Made by a program: the position numbers and the translations under genes
NCBI RefSeq assembly: GCF_000003815.2
Contig: NC_049993.1
Span: forward strand, 20,125,071-20,189,070
Length of the DNA stretch: 64,000 nt
From: Branchiostoma floridae
Lineage: Eukaryota > Chordata > Leptocardii > Amphioxiformes > Branchiostomatidae
Direction: 5' to 3'
Notes under the pieces: model-generated
Seen by the model: the letters and a program-made list of their open reading frames with translations, nothing else
What the model was told of the DNA's origin: nothing
Database searches by the model: none
Shown: one piece after another, positions 23,001-35,000 of the stretch
Numbering within the stretch: position 1 is the stretch's first letter
How the letters are laid out: each line of letters begins with the position of its first letter

Positions 23001-26000
23001 CCTCAAGTCTTATGAAACCTGATGGGAAAGATAAAAACATCCCGGGGGACCACAAAAACAACCCTCCCCCCACCAGCCTGTTTACATGAGATAGTCAGCT
23101 GGTGTTTGTTTGTGAAGTCTGACCACAACTCCGCCCACCAGTGGTGGACAAGAGGTCCATGTTTACAGGGCTGTGGTCAACACAAAAACTAGCCTGACAT
23201 CCAGTCTATTGTCAGTCAGCTGGACTGTCTTAGGCCAAGCTTTCTATTTCAGTATCATCTTATACACCCAGAGGTTTGCCCCAAGTTACACAAAAACATA
23301 TTCTGTCAAGAGGTCCATGTTTACAGGGCTGTGGTCAACACAAAAACTACGCTGACATCCAGTCTATTGTCATCCAGCTGGACTGTCTTAGGCCAAGCTT
23401 TCTATTTCAGTATCATCTTATACACCCAGAGGTTTGTCCCAAGTTACACAAAAACATATTCTGTCAAGAGGTCCATGTTTACAGGGCTGTGGTCAACACA
23501 AAAACAACCAATCAATCTGTCAAAATACAGAATTTGGACAAACTGAAGAACTTTAAACCTATCTACAGTTGTATATTTATAAATGCATCTCTATTGAACA
23601 AAAATAGCGTACGGAAAAAAAACTGAAGCCTGAACATGTGCTTAGGAGTGAATGTAGGAGTATGAGAGTCATGGCCATCCGTGCAACCAGCATGCCCGGA
23701 TGATGATAATGTAGGAGTATACATTGTATAATTTCTGCTGGGACTTACATTGTAATTCCATGTAGAAGTAGAAATGAGGTTGTCATTTAAGTGCATGGTT
23801 GAAAAAAAATCTGTAGTACAGTTACTGTAGTTGCACATTGTATAATTTATTCATTAACAAATACAATTCAATGTCTACAACTCAGATAAAAACTGAGCTG
23901 TACTTCCAAACATTTTGAGTGACATGCATCACTCTTCTTCAGTGTCACTAGAATGAACTGTCAGAGACAATTCTAGAAGACAGCCTACTCAGCTGGACAG
24001 CTAGTGAGTACTGACCACTGCTCCACCCAGGGGAGGGGGGGGGGGAGGAGGAGTTAGGCAGAACTGGTGATAACCACTGTGTAGGGGCTAAGTAAGTACC
24101 TGTGCCTCAGCTACCTACCTTCAGCTACAGAAGGCTGAAATGCTTTTTTTTTCCTCGACATACTGTACACTTTTATAAAGGTAGTTTTGTTTCAGCACTT
24201 TTACAATGACCTCTCTCTCAACAGCAAATTCAATTGATATCAAAAACATACTCCAATGCATTACTAACCGACACACACACATACAAATAACTGTAAAACA
24301 GAATTGTGTCAACCGAAAACTTGAAATTCTGCCAAAAATGTTCCTTTCCCTCCTACTGTGAAACAAAGTCAGGAAATCTAAGTCCTTGCATCCTTGAGGC
24401 AGTTATTCTCCACTTACACACTTCCCATAATTAAGTGCGAGAGGGTTCCGGATATGGCTGCTCCGAACTCCGGAACTGACTCCAAGGGCACAGAAAATTG
24501 GTTCTAACCAATTCCGAACACAGAAAACATCAAGGAGATGATAGTTTGGTGTGGAACCGATCACAGGACAATGGTTTAATCACTTTCCGACAGGAAAAAA
24601 ACAAAGGCTGCAGACGAAACGCCAAGGTGTGGCCCTTGAGGTCATCGGAAGAAACCAACTAACAGCCACAGTGGTGCACGTGTTAGGTAGTTACTTCTGA
24701 CCACAAAACTTGTAAGATTCTCGGCCCAAATGATAACTGTACTATATTCGCCAGACAACTTATTAGTTTATATGCTTTTCCGCCCTCGTACTGAAGGTTT
24801 TAGCTGGTTCCACCCTGGTTTCGCACCCTGAGCAACTGTGGTAGCATCCAAGTAACATCCATATCCGGAACCCTCTCGCACTTAATTATGGGAAGTGTGT
24901 AAGTGGAGAATTAGCCTGTTGTTGCCCCAGTTCTCAGGTTATAAATTAAAGCAGTGTCCTTCAGATGTCACCTGTTGTAATCATCAAGACTGGAGCCTGC
25001 TGTGGTCAACAAGTCGTCTTGATAAGGTGTGCAAACATCTTAAGTCACAAGCTGTGATTCTCACCAGGTGGGGCTACAGGGACTTCAGAACCTGGTCTAG
25101 GATAACAACTTCTTGAGTAATCTTATTGCATATTAAAGGCATTGTAAAGGTTAGGTGTGACAGGTTGTTCTGAGAAAAGCAGACAAATTTATACCCTTGA
25201 CATGGCAGAAACTGTGCTTCCTATAACTTTTCCAAGCCTTCTGTTTTCATCTTACATCCTGAAACCTCCAAGTCTACTTCAAATGAATCAGAAACAAGAA
25301 TATGACTGCTGTGGCCTTACTAAAAAGTGTCAAAAAGTGCCATACTAGAAAAGAGTACTAAGTGTTGTAAAATCTCAGGCATAAAACTTTGAGACTTAGC
25401 AGGATCCTTACATCTGCTTGGAGATAGGCAAAATTAGGCATAAAACACTGAGACTGGACCGAGTCCTGGGAGTTTACTAAAAAAAAAACAGGTGTAAGGC
25501 TTTTGAGACAAGCAAAAACTGGCATAAGCCCCCTGAGAATGAGCTGACTTCTTACATCTGCTTGGAGATACGTTGTAACATTTACCTAACATTTGTATCA
25601 GGTAAGTGATTGCGCAACCCTTCGGTCTACGTTTGGAAACAATAAACAAGCTTGTTGACTTCACGTACGCCTTGGTTCAAAACAAGTTGTTCGCATGGAC
25701 AGTCTATAGACACAAGACGTTTACACACCTTCATGAACAACACCTACTAGAGTACTTTGTAAGAACCCTCACAAGGTGTTCTGAGGATAACAACAACATC
25801 TTAAAGGTCCTACAGGTCACCAAAATAACAAGACATAAGATTTAAACGCCTTACATCAACAAGACGTGTGATTTATGTCTTAGGTGTTTTGCTGGAGAAT
25901 TGTAGTGAGTGATGGAACTTCCCTCGACCTTGTGACTTGGTGACCTTCTTGTTTGAAAAGTGGGTGAAGGAAATTTGTGGGTAAATGAGTTCCAGACATT

Positions 26001-29000
26001 TGAGGTTGCTTGTCATGTTACAGTGAAAACTGTTACAATGGGCCTAAGGCTAACCCAAATTCAACTTACCAGTTCTTGGACTTAACAAGAATTACATGTA
26101 AGCCGCCACAAAAGATCAAATGTAGAAGTAATATTGAGTAGATATACGACTGGTACAGTCAAACCTGTACTACAAATGACCACAACTTGTTGGTGATAAT
26201 TTTTCCTATTGACCTAACATTAAGAAACCTACCTATATGTCCAGATAGACCAGATTTTACTGTGATCACCTGAGTGGTCGTCTTCAGCAGGTTTGGCTTT
26301 GCATACATCTTTAGATTACAGATCATTACATGCAGTCAGATAAAATTCTTTCTCCCATGCAGTTTTCTGTTTTTATCTTGTTCCTGTTGACAGCACAGTA
26401 AATGGGGGTAACTCTTCTTTGCAAAGCTCCTTCGAGCTGGTTTCCCAGGGTAAGTACTAAATGGCTGCACAACAGACTTGCTTAAACCTACAAAAAAACA
26501 CCAAACAATCCTCTGTCCACTGATAAACCAGTTCAGGCTTGACAGGAAGCATCAGGTGCCATCCCTGCACTCTCCCTGTTTTGCTTTCCTACCACTATGG
26601 CAAAGAAGAACTTAAAGTAAGTAGATATACATTGTATATACAGAGAATGGTACCCTGAGTCAATGCATATATTGCATTGAGCAACATATCCTGCAAGAGG
26701 CCCACTTTACTCAGTCCAAACACACACACCAGATCCTGACTAACACTCTCCTTTGTTCTTGTTTTCAGCCCTCTGGTTTAACGGTATGTCTAACTGAATC
26801 ACTCTTGAGTAACCCACTCTGACTGATCCAAATAGAAGATCTTAAGTTAGGAGCACAAGTCTCTGCTGTTATGTCCTAGATACATGTAAACCTGGAGCTA
26901 GTTATGGTATTAAGGTCTCATTGATGTATTACTCCGCGAGTGGGGACCCTAAAAGAGATCCGAGCCAAAAATGAACGGCTGCACGGACGCATGTTTTTAG
27001 CGGTGAGAAATTCCCTTTTAGCCAGCGGAAATGATCTCAAAAGTTAGATTGGTGAAAGCTTATTTGTAACTGAAGAAATTAGCAGGTAAAGTTTTGCAGC
27101 CGCGCGCTAGGTCGGAGGTACACAGTCGTGGGTTCTGAGTGGTGCGGTTGTACAATAGCAGCGAAAAAGTGCCTTTTGTGGGGATTGACTAATCGTAGTT
27201 TGTAATTGCTGTAAAAAAAGTTCCTACGTATAGTTTACATTGGCAATTTTTTCCCACGATATAGGGTAAATGTGCTCGACATAGAATGAAAAATCTGCTG
27301 AAATTTCACGTAGCTTCATTATAAACGCGCCCATTTAAACCACGAATTAATACATAGAAGTCTATGGGAAGAAGAAACTCATCAATGAGACCTTAAAACA
27401 TCTCCAGGCCCTGCTGCCTAACTCACAACCTACTGTCAGCCCTGCCACAACATCACAAGGGAAGCCACCTGCTCAAATGTCTTGTGCTATGCCAAGTTGC
27501 CTAACTTCTCCAATGTTAGAGAGTTAGTCATTTGGTCAGTGTACTTGCCAAGTTCTTACATACATACAATGTATATACAGGGGGACAACACTGTTCCTGC
27601 ATATACCAGTAATTCATGTAATCCCATTGGAAAGGAGGTAAAAAAAGATGTCAATCTTATCACAAGAACCAAACTGAAAAACTGAAACTCTAACCAGTTC
27701 TATCAACTGTAAGTAAATACAAATCCAAGAGATTTTTTTTCTGTCTACCCTGTCCTCAGCTTATTAGCAGCAGGGCTGACAGATTATTATCTGCCATGAT
27801 GCTGTCGTACACCGAGGGAGGCATTAGGGACTAACTATCACCTGGCAGGGCAAGGGTCTGGAGGCTGCCATTTAGGTGCTCCCAATTGAACTGTATGGTT
27901 ATGAACCACTCACAACGGGAAGAACCCCTACTCTTTTTGATAAGTGTGGTGGGTTCTTTGATGTGCTTGAGGTGTGACTCTCCACAAACATGGGACCTCC
28001 ATTTAACGTCCTATCTGAGAGACCTCCCTAGCCAAAGCTAGGTCTAGGTACTCATTACTACACCTGAGTGAAGTGAGTAAAAAGTGCCTTTCCCAAGGGC
28101 ACAAGATCGATGCATATCAGAGGGTTCAAGGCCAAATGCTCTCATGTTGCACCATCATGATACCTGCTATATGACTAGTCTGCAAATAAACGCCACAGAC
28201 TCATGTTTTCATGTTGATTTTCCATGCCTGTATACAACAATTGGCCTTAGAGCAACAAGAGAGGCTGCCCTACCCTGCTGGAAGAGTGAGACAGTCCGGC
28301 TGGTGAGCTGTAAGAATAGAGACTGCATGGTGGCTGCGAGCGACTCCGAACTGTGGAACAGGGTCAGCAACTGGGGAAGGGAACAAGCAGATTGTTTATT
28401 GTTTATTGTTTATTGACTCCTTTAGTTGTTGACAATCACATATCATTTCAACAACTACTCTTCTAGGAGCAATACATATAATACTTGGACACATACAGGT
28501 TGTAACATACACAACATATAACATGTCAATAAAAAATCATCAAACAAACGCATATGCTTTACCAAAAATTATCAAGTCCCTTATTATGTGTCATTACCTA
28601 ACTATTCTAAGTTTCGCATGTGTTTTACTAGCTGCTGTCTGATGTTTTTCGAATGTTGAGTTTAGCTGGAAGGCTTGTTAAGGCACTCCAGTTCAACTTG
28701 AATATTTGTGGGCTTGGGTTTCCTTATAGTAGCTTTTGGTGCCAGCATAGGAATCTGAAAGGTGAACGTTAGACAATGTCAGCAGCTATATATATAAGGG
28801 GGAAAGAACAAGGAGAAGTTTCCAGAAATATGGCAACAATAGCTCACCTGTTTGGCACTGCGCTCTGGGGGATGGGGTTGTACACCTGAACCATTATGTG
28901 TGTTGCTAGGGCAAGTGTGGTCTTGGTAACAAGGTTGCTAGGATACCGTAGTCATGGCAACAATAGCTCACCTGTTTGGCCATATCGAGCACAGCGCTCT

Positions 29001-32000
29001 GTGGGATGGCGTTGTACACCAGTTCTATATGTGTGTTGCATAGATATGACTGAGTGTGTAGCCATGGTAACGAGGTTGCTAGGATACCGTAGTCATGGCA
29101 ACAATAGCTCACCTGTTTGGCCATATCTAGCACAGCGCTCTGTGGGATGGCGTTGTACACCAGTTCTATATGTGTGTTGCATAGATATGACTGAGTGTGT
29201 AGCCATGGTAACAAGGTTGCTAGGATACCGTAGTCATGGCAACAATAGCTCACCTGTTTGGCCATATCGAGCACTGCGCTCTGTGGGATGGCGTTGTACA
29301 CCAGTTCTATATGTGTGTTGCATAGATATGACTGAGTGTGTAGCCATGGTAACAAGGTTGCTAGGATACCGTAGTCATGGCAACAATAGCTCACCTGTTT
29401 GGCCATATCGAGCACAGCGCTCTGGGGGATGGCACTGTACACCTGTACCAGCAGCTCCGACAGCTGGGTTGTCATTAATGTTACCAGAGGGTAGTTGTAG
29501 CCATGGTAATATCACTAGGATACAGTAGTCATGGCAACGATATAGTAGTCATGGCAACGGGAGCTCACCTGTTTGGCCATATCGAGCACAGCGCTCTGTG
29601 GGATGGCATTGTACACCTGCACCATTATGTGTGTTGCTAGGGCATGTGTAGCCATGGTAACAAGGTTGCTAGGATACCGTAGTCATGGCAACAATAGCTC
29701 ACCTGTTTGGCCATGTCTAGCACAGCGCTCTGTGGGATGGCATTGTACACCTGTACCAGCAGCTCAGACAGCTGGGTGGTCATCGGAGCTATCTCGTCCT
29801 GGAGAGTCCGCACCGCTCGCTTGAACATCTCACACACGGCCTGGACAGGGTAAAGATAGATTCACTCATCATTTAGCCACAAACTTTAGCCTTCTCCTTA
29901 TCATCATCATCTAGCCTGGCTACCATCCGATTTCTACCGGGGCTCCTTACACTCACTCACTATCCATGGTTTGATTAAACTGCTGCTGGGATCCCTGACG
30001 CAGGGGTAGGTAGCAGTCGGCTAGTCTTCACACCGCGCTTCCATGCGGCTCTGTCCAGTGGGTCGACTCCTAAAAAAATACTTTTATTTTTTAAAGTATC
30101 TTTTTTAGGGTAGCGAGTGTATTAGGAGCCCCGGTAGAAATCGGATGGTACATGTACCCAGGCTAATCACTTCTCACTAGAAGAACTTGAAGCCGCACTG
30201 GACTCTTTCTCTAACAACAAATCCCCTGGACTTGACAACATCCCTACCATAATATGGAAGGATCCGGTATTCCATGATTTGCTTCTTCACCTGTGTAACA
30301 ACACCTTCCTTACACACAAACCTCCTTCTGCGTGGCTCAAGGGTGGTATTATTCCAGTACCCAAGAAAGGAGATTTGACTTCAGTTGCAAACTACCGTGG
30401 GATCACTCTTACTCCTATAGCTGCCAAGGTTTACAACAAGTTGCTACTTAACCGTCTAGTTCCTGCAGTAGACCCACTCTTAAGAAAGAACCAGAACGGC
30501 TTCCGAAGAGGTAGATCCACCATAGCACAAATACTCTCCATCCGCAGAATAATAGAGGAAATGAGAAGATGCGACAGAAATCTTGTACTACTGTTTGTCG
30601 ATTTCCGAAAGGCCTTCGACTCCATAGACAGAAACATTATGTTTGAGATACTTAGTCTGTATGGAATACCATTACCCATCGTCAGTGCAATCAAGGCACT
30701 ATATACGAACACCACTGCTACTGTGATAACTCCCGATGGTGAAACAAGCCCGTTTGAGGTCACAGCCGGTGTCCTGCAAGGAGACACATTAGCACCTTTT
30801 CTTTTCATCATAGTGCTAGACTATGTACTACGTCTCTCATTGGACAGCATGCAGGAAAAGGGTATAGAAATTCAACCTAGAAGAAGCAGTAGACACTTAG
30901 CTGTGAATCTTACAGACCTAGATTTTGCAGACGATCTAGCACTGTTAGCACACCTAGTCAAGGATGCTGAAGATCTTCTGCAGTCTCTCGAGAAAGCAGC
31001 GGCTCAAGTTGGACTCTATTGTAATGCAGCAAAAACTGAATTCATAAAAACAAGTACAAGTATTACTATTGCACCAACTGATCCCAAATCCCTGTCTGGA
31101 ACTTGCCTAAAGGAAGTCGAGGACTTTAAGTATCTCGGGTCTTACATTATGAACTCAGAAAAGGACCTAAGCATTAGGAAAGCCATGGCCTGGAATGCTT
31201 GTAACAAACTGGATAAGATCTGGCGCTCCAGCATAAACAACAAACTTAAGGTACAAGTCTTCCGCGCAGTAATAGAGCCCATTCTCCTGTATGGTGCTGA
31301 AACTTGGACCTTAACAACTTGCCTAGAGAGGAAACTTGATGGTACGTACACACTCCTCCTGCGCAAAGCACAGAACATTTGTTGGAAGCAGCACCCATCT
31401 ATAAGGGACATTTATGGAGATCTTCCGAGGGTTTCTCACAGACTCAGACAGAGACGGGCACAGTTTGCTGGACACTGCCTTCGGGCTAGTGAAGAGGCAG
31501 TTTCCTCACTCCTCTTGTGGAGGCCTTGAGGAAAAACTCACTCCCAGAAGCTGACCTTCCCGAGACTGCTTTCCAGGGATACCGGGCTAGCGGAGGAGGA
31601 CCTGGCAGCGGTCATGTCAGACAGGCAGGCGTGGGCTGAAGTAGTGCATGGACTTACCCCGTCCCCTCCGGGGGTCGACTAGGCAAGGCAAGGCTAATCA
31701 TCATCATCCAGACATGCTGGTTGCACGGATGGCCATGAAACTCTCTCCCTCCATCCTTCCCTATCCTCCATAGCCTTGGGCAGATCTTCAGCCGAGCAGC
31801 CAGTATCTTCATAGAGTTGATGTAGATATGTTTTGCGTGGTCTATACCTATACTTGCATGACCATGTTTGGGAGTCCACAGCTTCTCCCCCCAGCACCAA
31901 CACACATAAATTCTGGTCGTAGTACAACAATGCCCCCTTGTGACATCAAAACATACTGCAGTCATATAGTGTTGTGTCTATACATCAAATTGTATAACAT

Positions 32001-35000
32001 TAGCAGAAGACACCAGTTTTAAGGGCACTTTGGTCTCAGTTTGACTTCATCCATGCTCACCCCAAATCAGGAAAACATAAAATGTCACAAACACAAACTA
32101 AATGAAACTACAGATTGGTTAAGACTTTGAAGTTGTAAGTCACTTTGTAAATTTTAAGCGCATTGTATTTAATCCTCATATTACATTGCAACAGTACTGG
32201 ATATACAGTGATGTTTTAAACCTCATTTGAAAGAGCAGACTTACATACTATAAAATTATGCATTTAAGTTCGTGGGGATTTAATTTCACGGTAGCAGGAA
32301 AAGGACTTTTCGCGGTGGTTTTAATTTCACGGTAACACCATGAACTGTAGTATCTTGTTAAAAATGTTTGCGGTGATTTTAAATTCGCGGTGAAATGGCC
32401 AACGCAAAAAACGCAAACATTTCTGCATTTACAGTATTCTCCAGGCCTGTTATATCATAATATGTACATTTTAGAATTGTTTAAGTATAGTTTGAATATA
32501 GTTTTAAAGATAACAGCCTTTTTCTGACAAATTTGTGAGAAATTCCAAATTTCTAGAGTGTGAGAAATTCCAAATTTCTAGAGAGTTTCTCCACTTCCAA
32601 ACCAGTGTTCCATAACAGTTATTTCCAAGGACAACCAAAAACAGGTGAAAACACGATTAATCAAAACTTAGGTTACACCCCACACAATCTCATGAGCTTT
32701 AATTAACAGAGCATCCCCCAGACAACCCCACTGTGCTTCTGGTATGTTAGTCTTTACTTGGCCTCCTAGTGTGACAAACACTCAAACCTCTGGTCACCTT
32801 TGGTTTCTCTTCAAGCTGGGGTCAGGTTTCCTTTTTTTTCTCTTTTATGTATTTGTGTCAGGTTTTCTATTTTGTTATTTTCCTTATCCTACAGCCAAAC
32901 AGAACAGAAAAGCTGAAAAAAGATTTAAAATATTACGATAACAACTCCAAAAAAGACGTCAAAAAGTATGCCGGCCAGCGTCCAACATCTGCTTGAACAG
33001 TAAAATAACCTTTGATTTTGTTATCAGTAACGTTACCAAACAGATTAGAGCGATGCTTGTCTATTGTGTCAAGTTGGTTTGGACTTTGCGATGCTGATTC
33101 AGCCCCCCCCACAAACACTGCAGGAGTACTTCTAACCGTGAGGGTGGGGATCAGGCACTGCAGAGATCAACCAAACGGTTTAAATATTTGTACAGAGGCT
33201 GAGTCACTTGTTCTGGAACTTTCTGAGTTGCATGGATGAAATGTAATATACATGATTGTACTTCTTGTGGAACTAGTGAATAAAGTGTGGTCAAAGATTT
33301 GTCCCAAAACTAACTTCTGACTTGTTCTGGAACTTTCTGACAGGTTCATACAAGTAACTTTAGTTACTGTAGTCTTACGTGAAATGTACTATAGTATACT
33401 TCTTGTGGAACTAGAAGTGAATAAAATCTGGTCAAATTGCAAAGCCATCAAGAAGGCAAGGATTCAACTATTAAAATATTTGACATGTCCAAAAACTACA
33501 TGTTAGTGACTTAGTCACATGTTAGTTCTGGAACTTTCTGACAGGTTCCTACATATGTTTTACATGTAACATTACATACTTGAATTGTAATATACATGTA
33601 CTTCTTGAGGAATTATTGAATGAAATGTGGTCAAATTTCAATGCAATCATGAAGTCAGTCCTACATGTACACTATAACCTTAACTGGGTATTAATCTTAC
33701 TATGATCATACCACAGTATATAAAAAGGATATTTGAATACAGTTCATTTTACATGCCAACACTTAACTTTGGATACAATTATAAGCCAGTGTAGTCACAT
33801 TGAAATAACACATGGCACTGAAACGAACTAAATCTTAGAACCCCCAATCACAAGATTACTTCCACTGCTCAATGGCGCCACCTAGCAGCTTCAATACCAA
33901 CTGTACCCACTAAATGTGACATCGTTGGTAAGGAACCTCTGGCACTAACTAAGCTTAAATGCCTGAAGTTTCAACAGAAAGAAGTCTTGTGTGCCCACAT
34001 CTTTTTTAGGTGGTTTCTCAGAGCACATTCAAGTCTTTATACCAAGTCCTGTAGATGCCCAGATCTTTTTCAAGTTACAAGTATTGTGTACAAATGCCGC
34101 TGGGAATCATTTGATACCATCAGGAGAAATAGACAAATTTCACTGAACATACATGATTATATACATTAAAGATCAACATTGTAAAAACATCTAAGTACAT
34201 TGTATTTAATAAAAGGATGCAAAATGTGTTGTTCTTTTTGTTTTGTTTTTTGTTATTTTTTTGGATATCTTTATTTCCATCTGTATCTGAGCACAATCTG
34301 GTAGAAGAAGTCACCCTACAAAGTGTTACACTTTCCTCACCTCTATGACTCCTGTGTCAGCGATCCACTGGGACACTAGTCTCTGCACTATAGGGTACAC
34401 CTGCTGCAGTACCAACAAGACCTGCAAGGGGGCACACATAAAACATTCACCAGGGTGGTAGAAATGAAAAACCACACCCATATAACTATACTTCAGGCTA
34501 TCTATATTCTTAAAGTATCAGGAAACACAGTATCAATTGGCATTTTACAAAAAAAGAAATTTTTTCTTAATCAGGCAAGGTTTACTAAGGCTGTTGAACA
34601 TCAATTGAAAAGGCTGTCTTTTATCCTTGTCAGTGATTTTGTCATAGCCTGTTTGTTTCCTCAATAAAATCATAATATTTATGATGACCTACAATGAATA
34701 TGATGGCACCAACAGCAAAACATTCTACATACAGAATGATACAATTTACTTCGTATTTGATTCCAACAGTGAAAAGTCTTCCTTTTCGTATTTCTGTCCA
34801 GAAACATCTCTACTCCACAGATTCAGTGTATCATGCCCAAGCAAACCTTGATCTCAGGGAGGAACTACATGGGTAGCTAGATCCAATGTAAAGCTCACAG
34901 AAACTACGTTGGCCCTGGTTGGAACTATAGCATTTTATCCGTGACCAAGTTACCCCGCCCATAGCTGTCAGGTCTGTCCAGGCCTTCTAGCCTTTGTTAG

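Larger units (their letters stand above)
17809..28273 (-). other. IPO13 intron 21 (10.5 kb)
   Basis: Between the listed elements, 19100-21000 and 21930-23140 show no recognised gene. Short open frames such as 19338-19613 (hydrophobic) and 20327-20572 have no support. The stretch before the gap (20870-21020) is locally CpG-rich. Around 23670-23705 the plus strand reads CATGGCCATCCGTGCAACCA then GCATGCCCGGATGATGATAA, a LINE-like 3' tail also found inverted at 31695-31740. Near 25400-25570 an ATCTGCTTGGAGATA unit is present twice. Confidence 0.55.
29841..34340 (-). other. IPO13 intron 19
   Basis: Apart from the transposons and tandem units listed, 32440-33200 and 33660-34340 are AT-rich. No exon or RNA gene is recognised. 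A short foldback-like stretch lies near 32800-33000 (ends TCTTCAAGCTGG and CATCTGCTTGAACAG). Confidence 0.55.

Noticed and set aside
28896-29200. Idea that the exon 20 copies are functional alternative exons
   Set aside because: Most copies hold only the donor half of the exon, with no evident acceptor in the matching phase; the longer copy at 29390-29475 also lacks a clear acceptor.
28896-29528. Open frames of 210 aa (plus) and 189 aa (minus) with internal repeats
   Set aside because: They are translations through the exon 20 edge minisatellite. The minus-strand peptide is exon 20 ends read into intron, and the plus-strand one is antisense.
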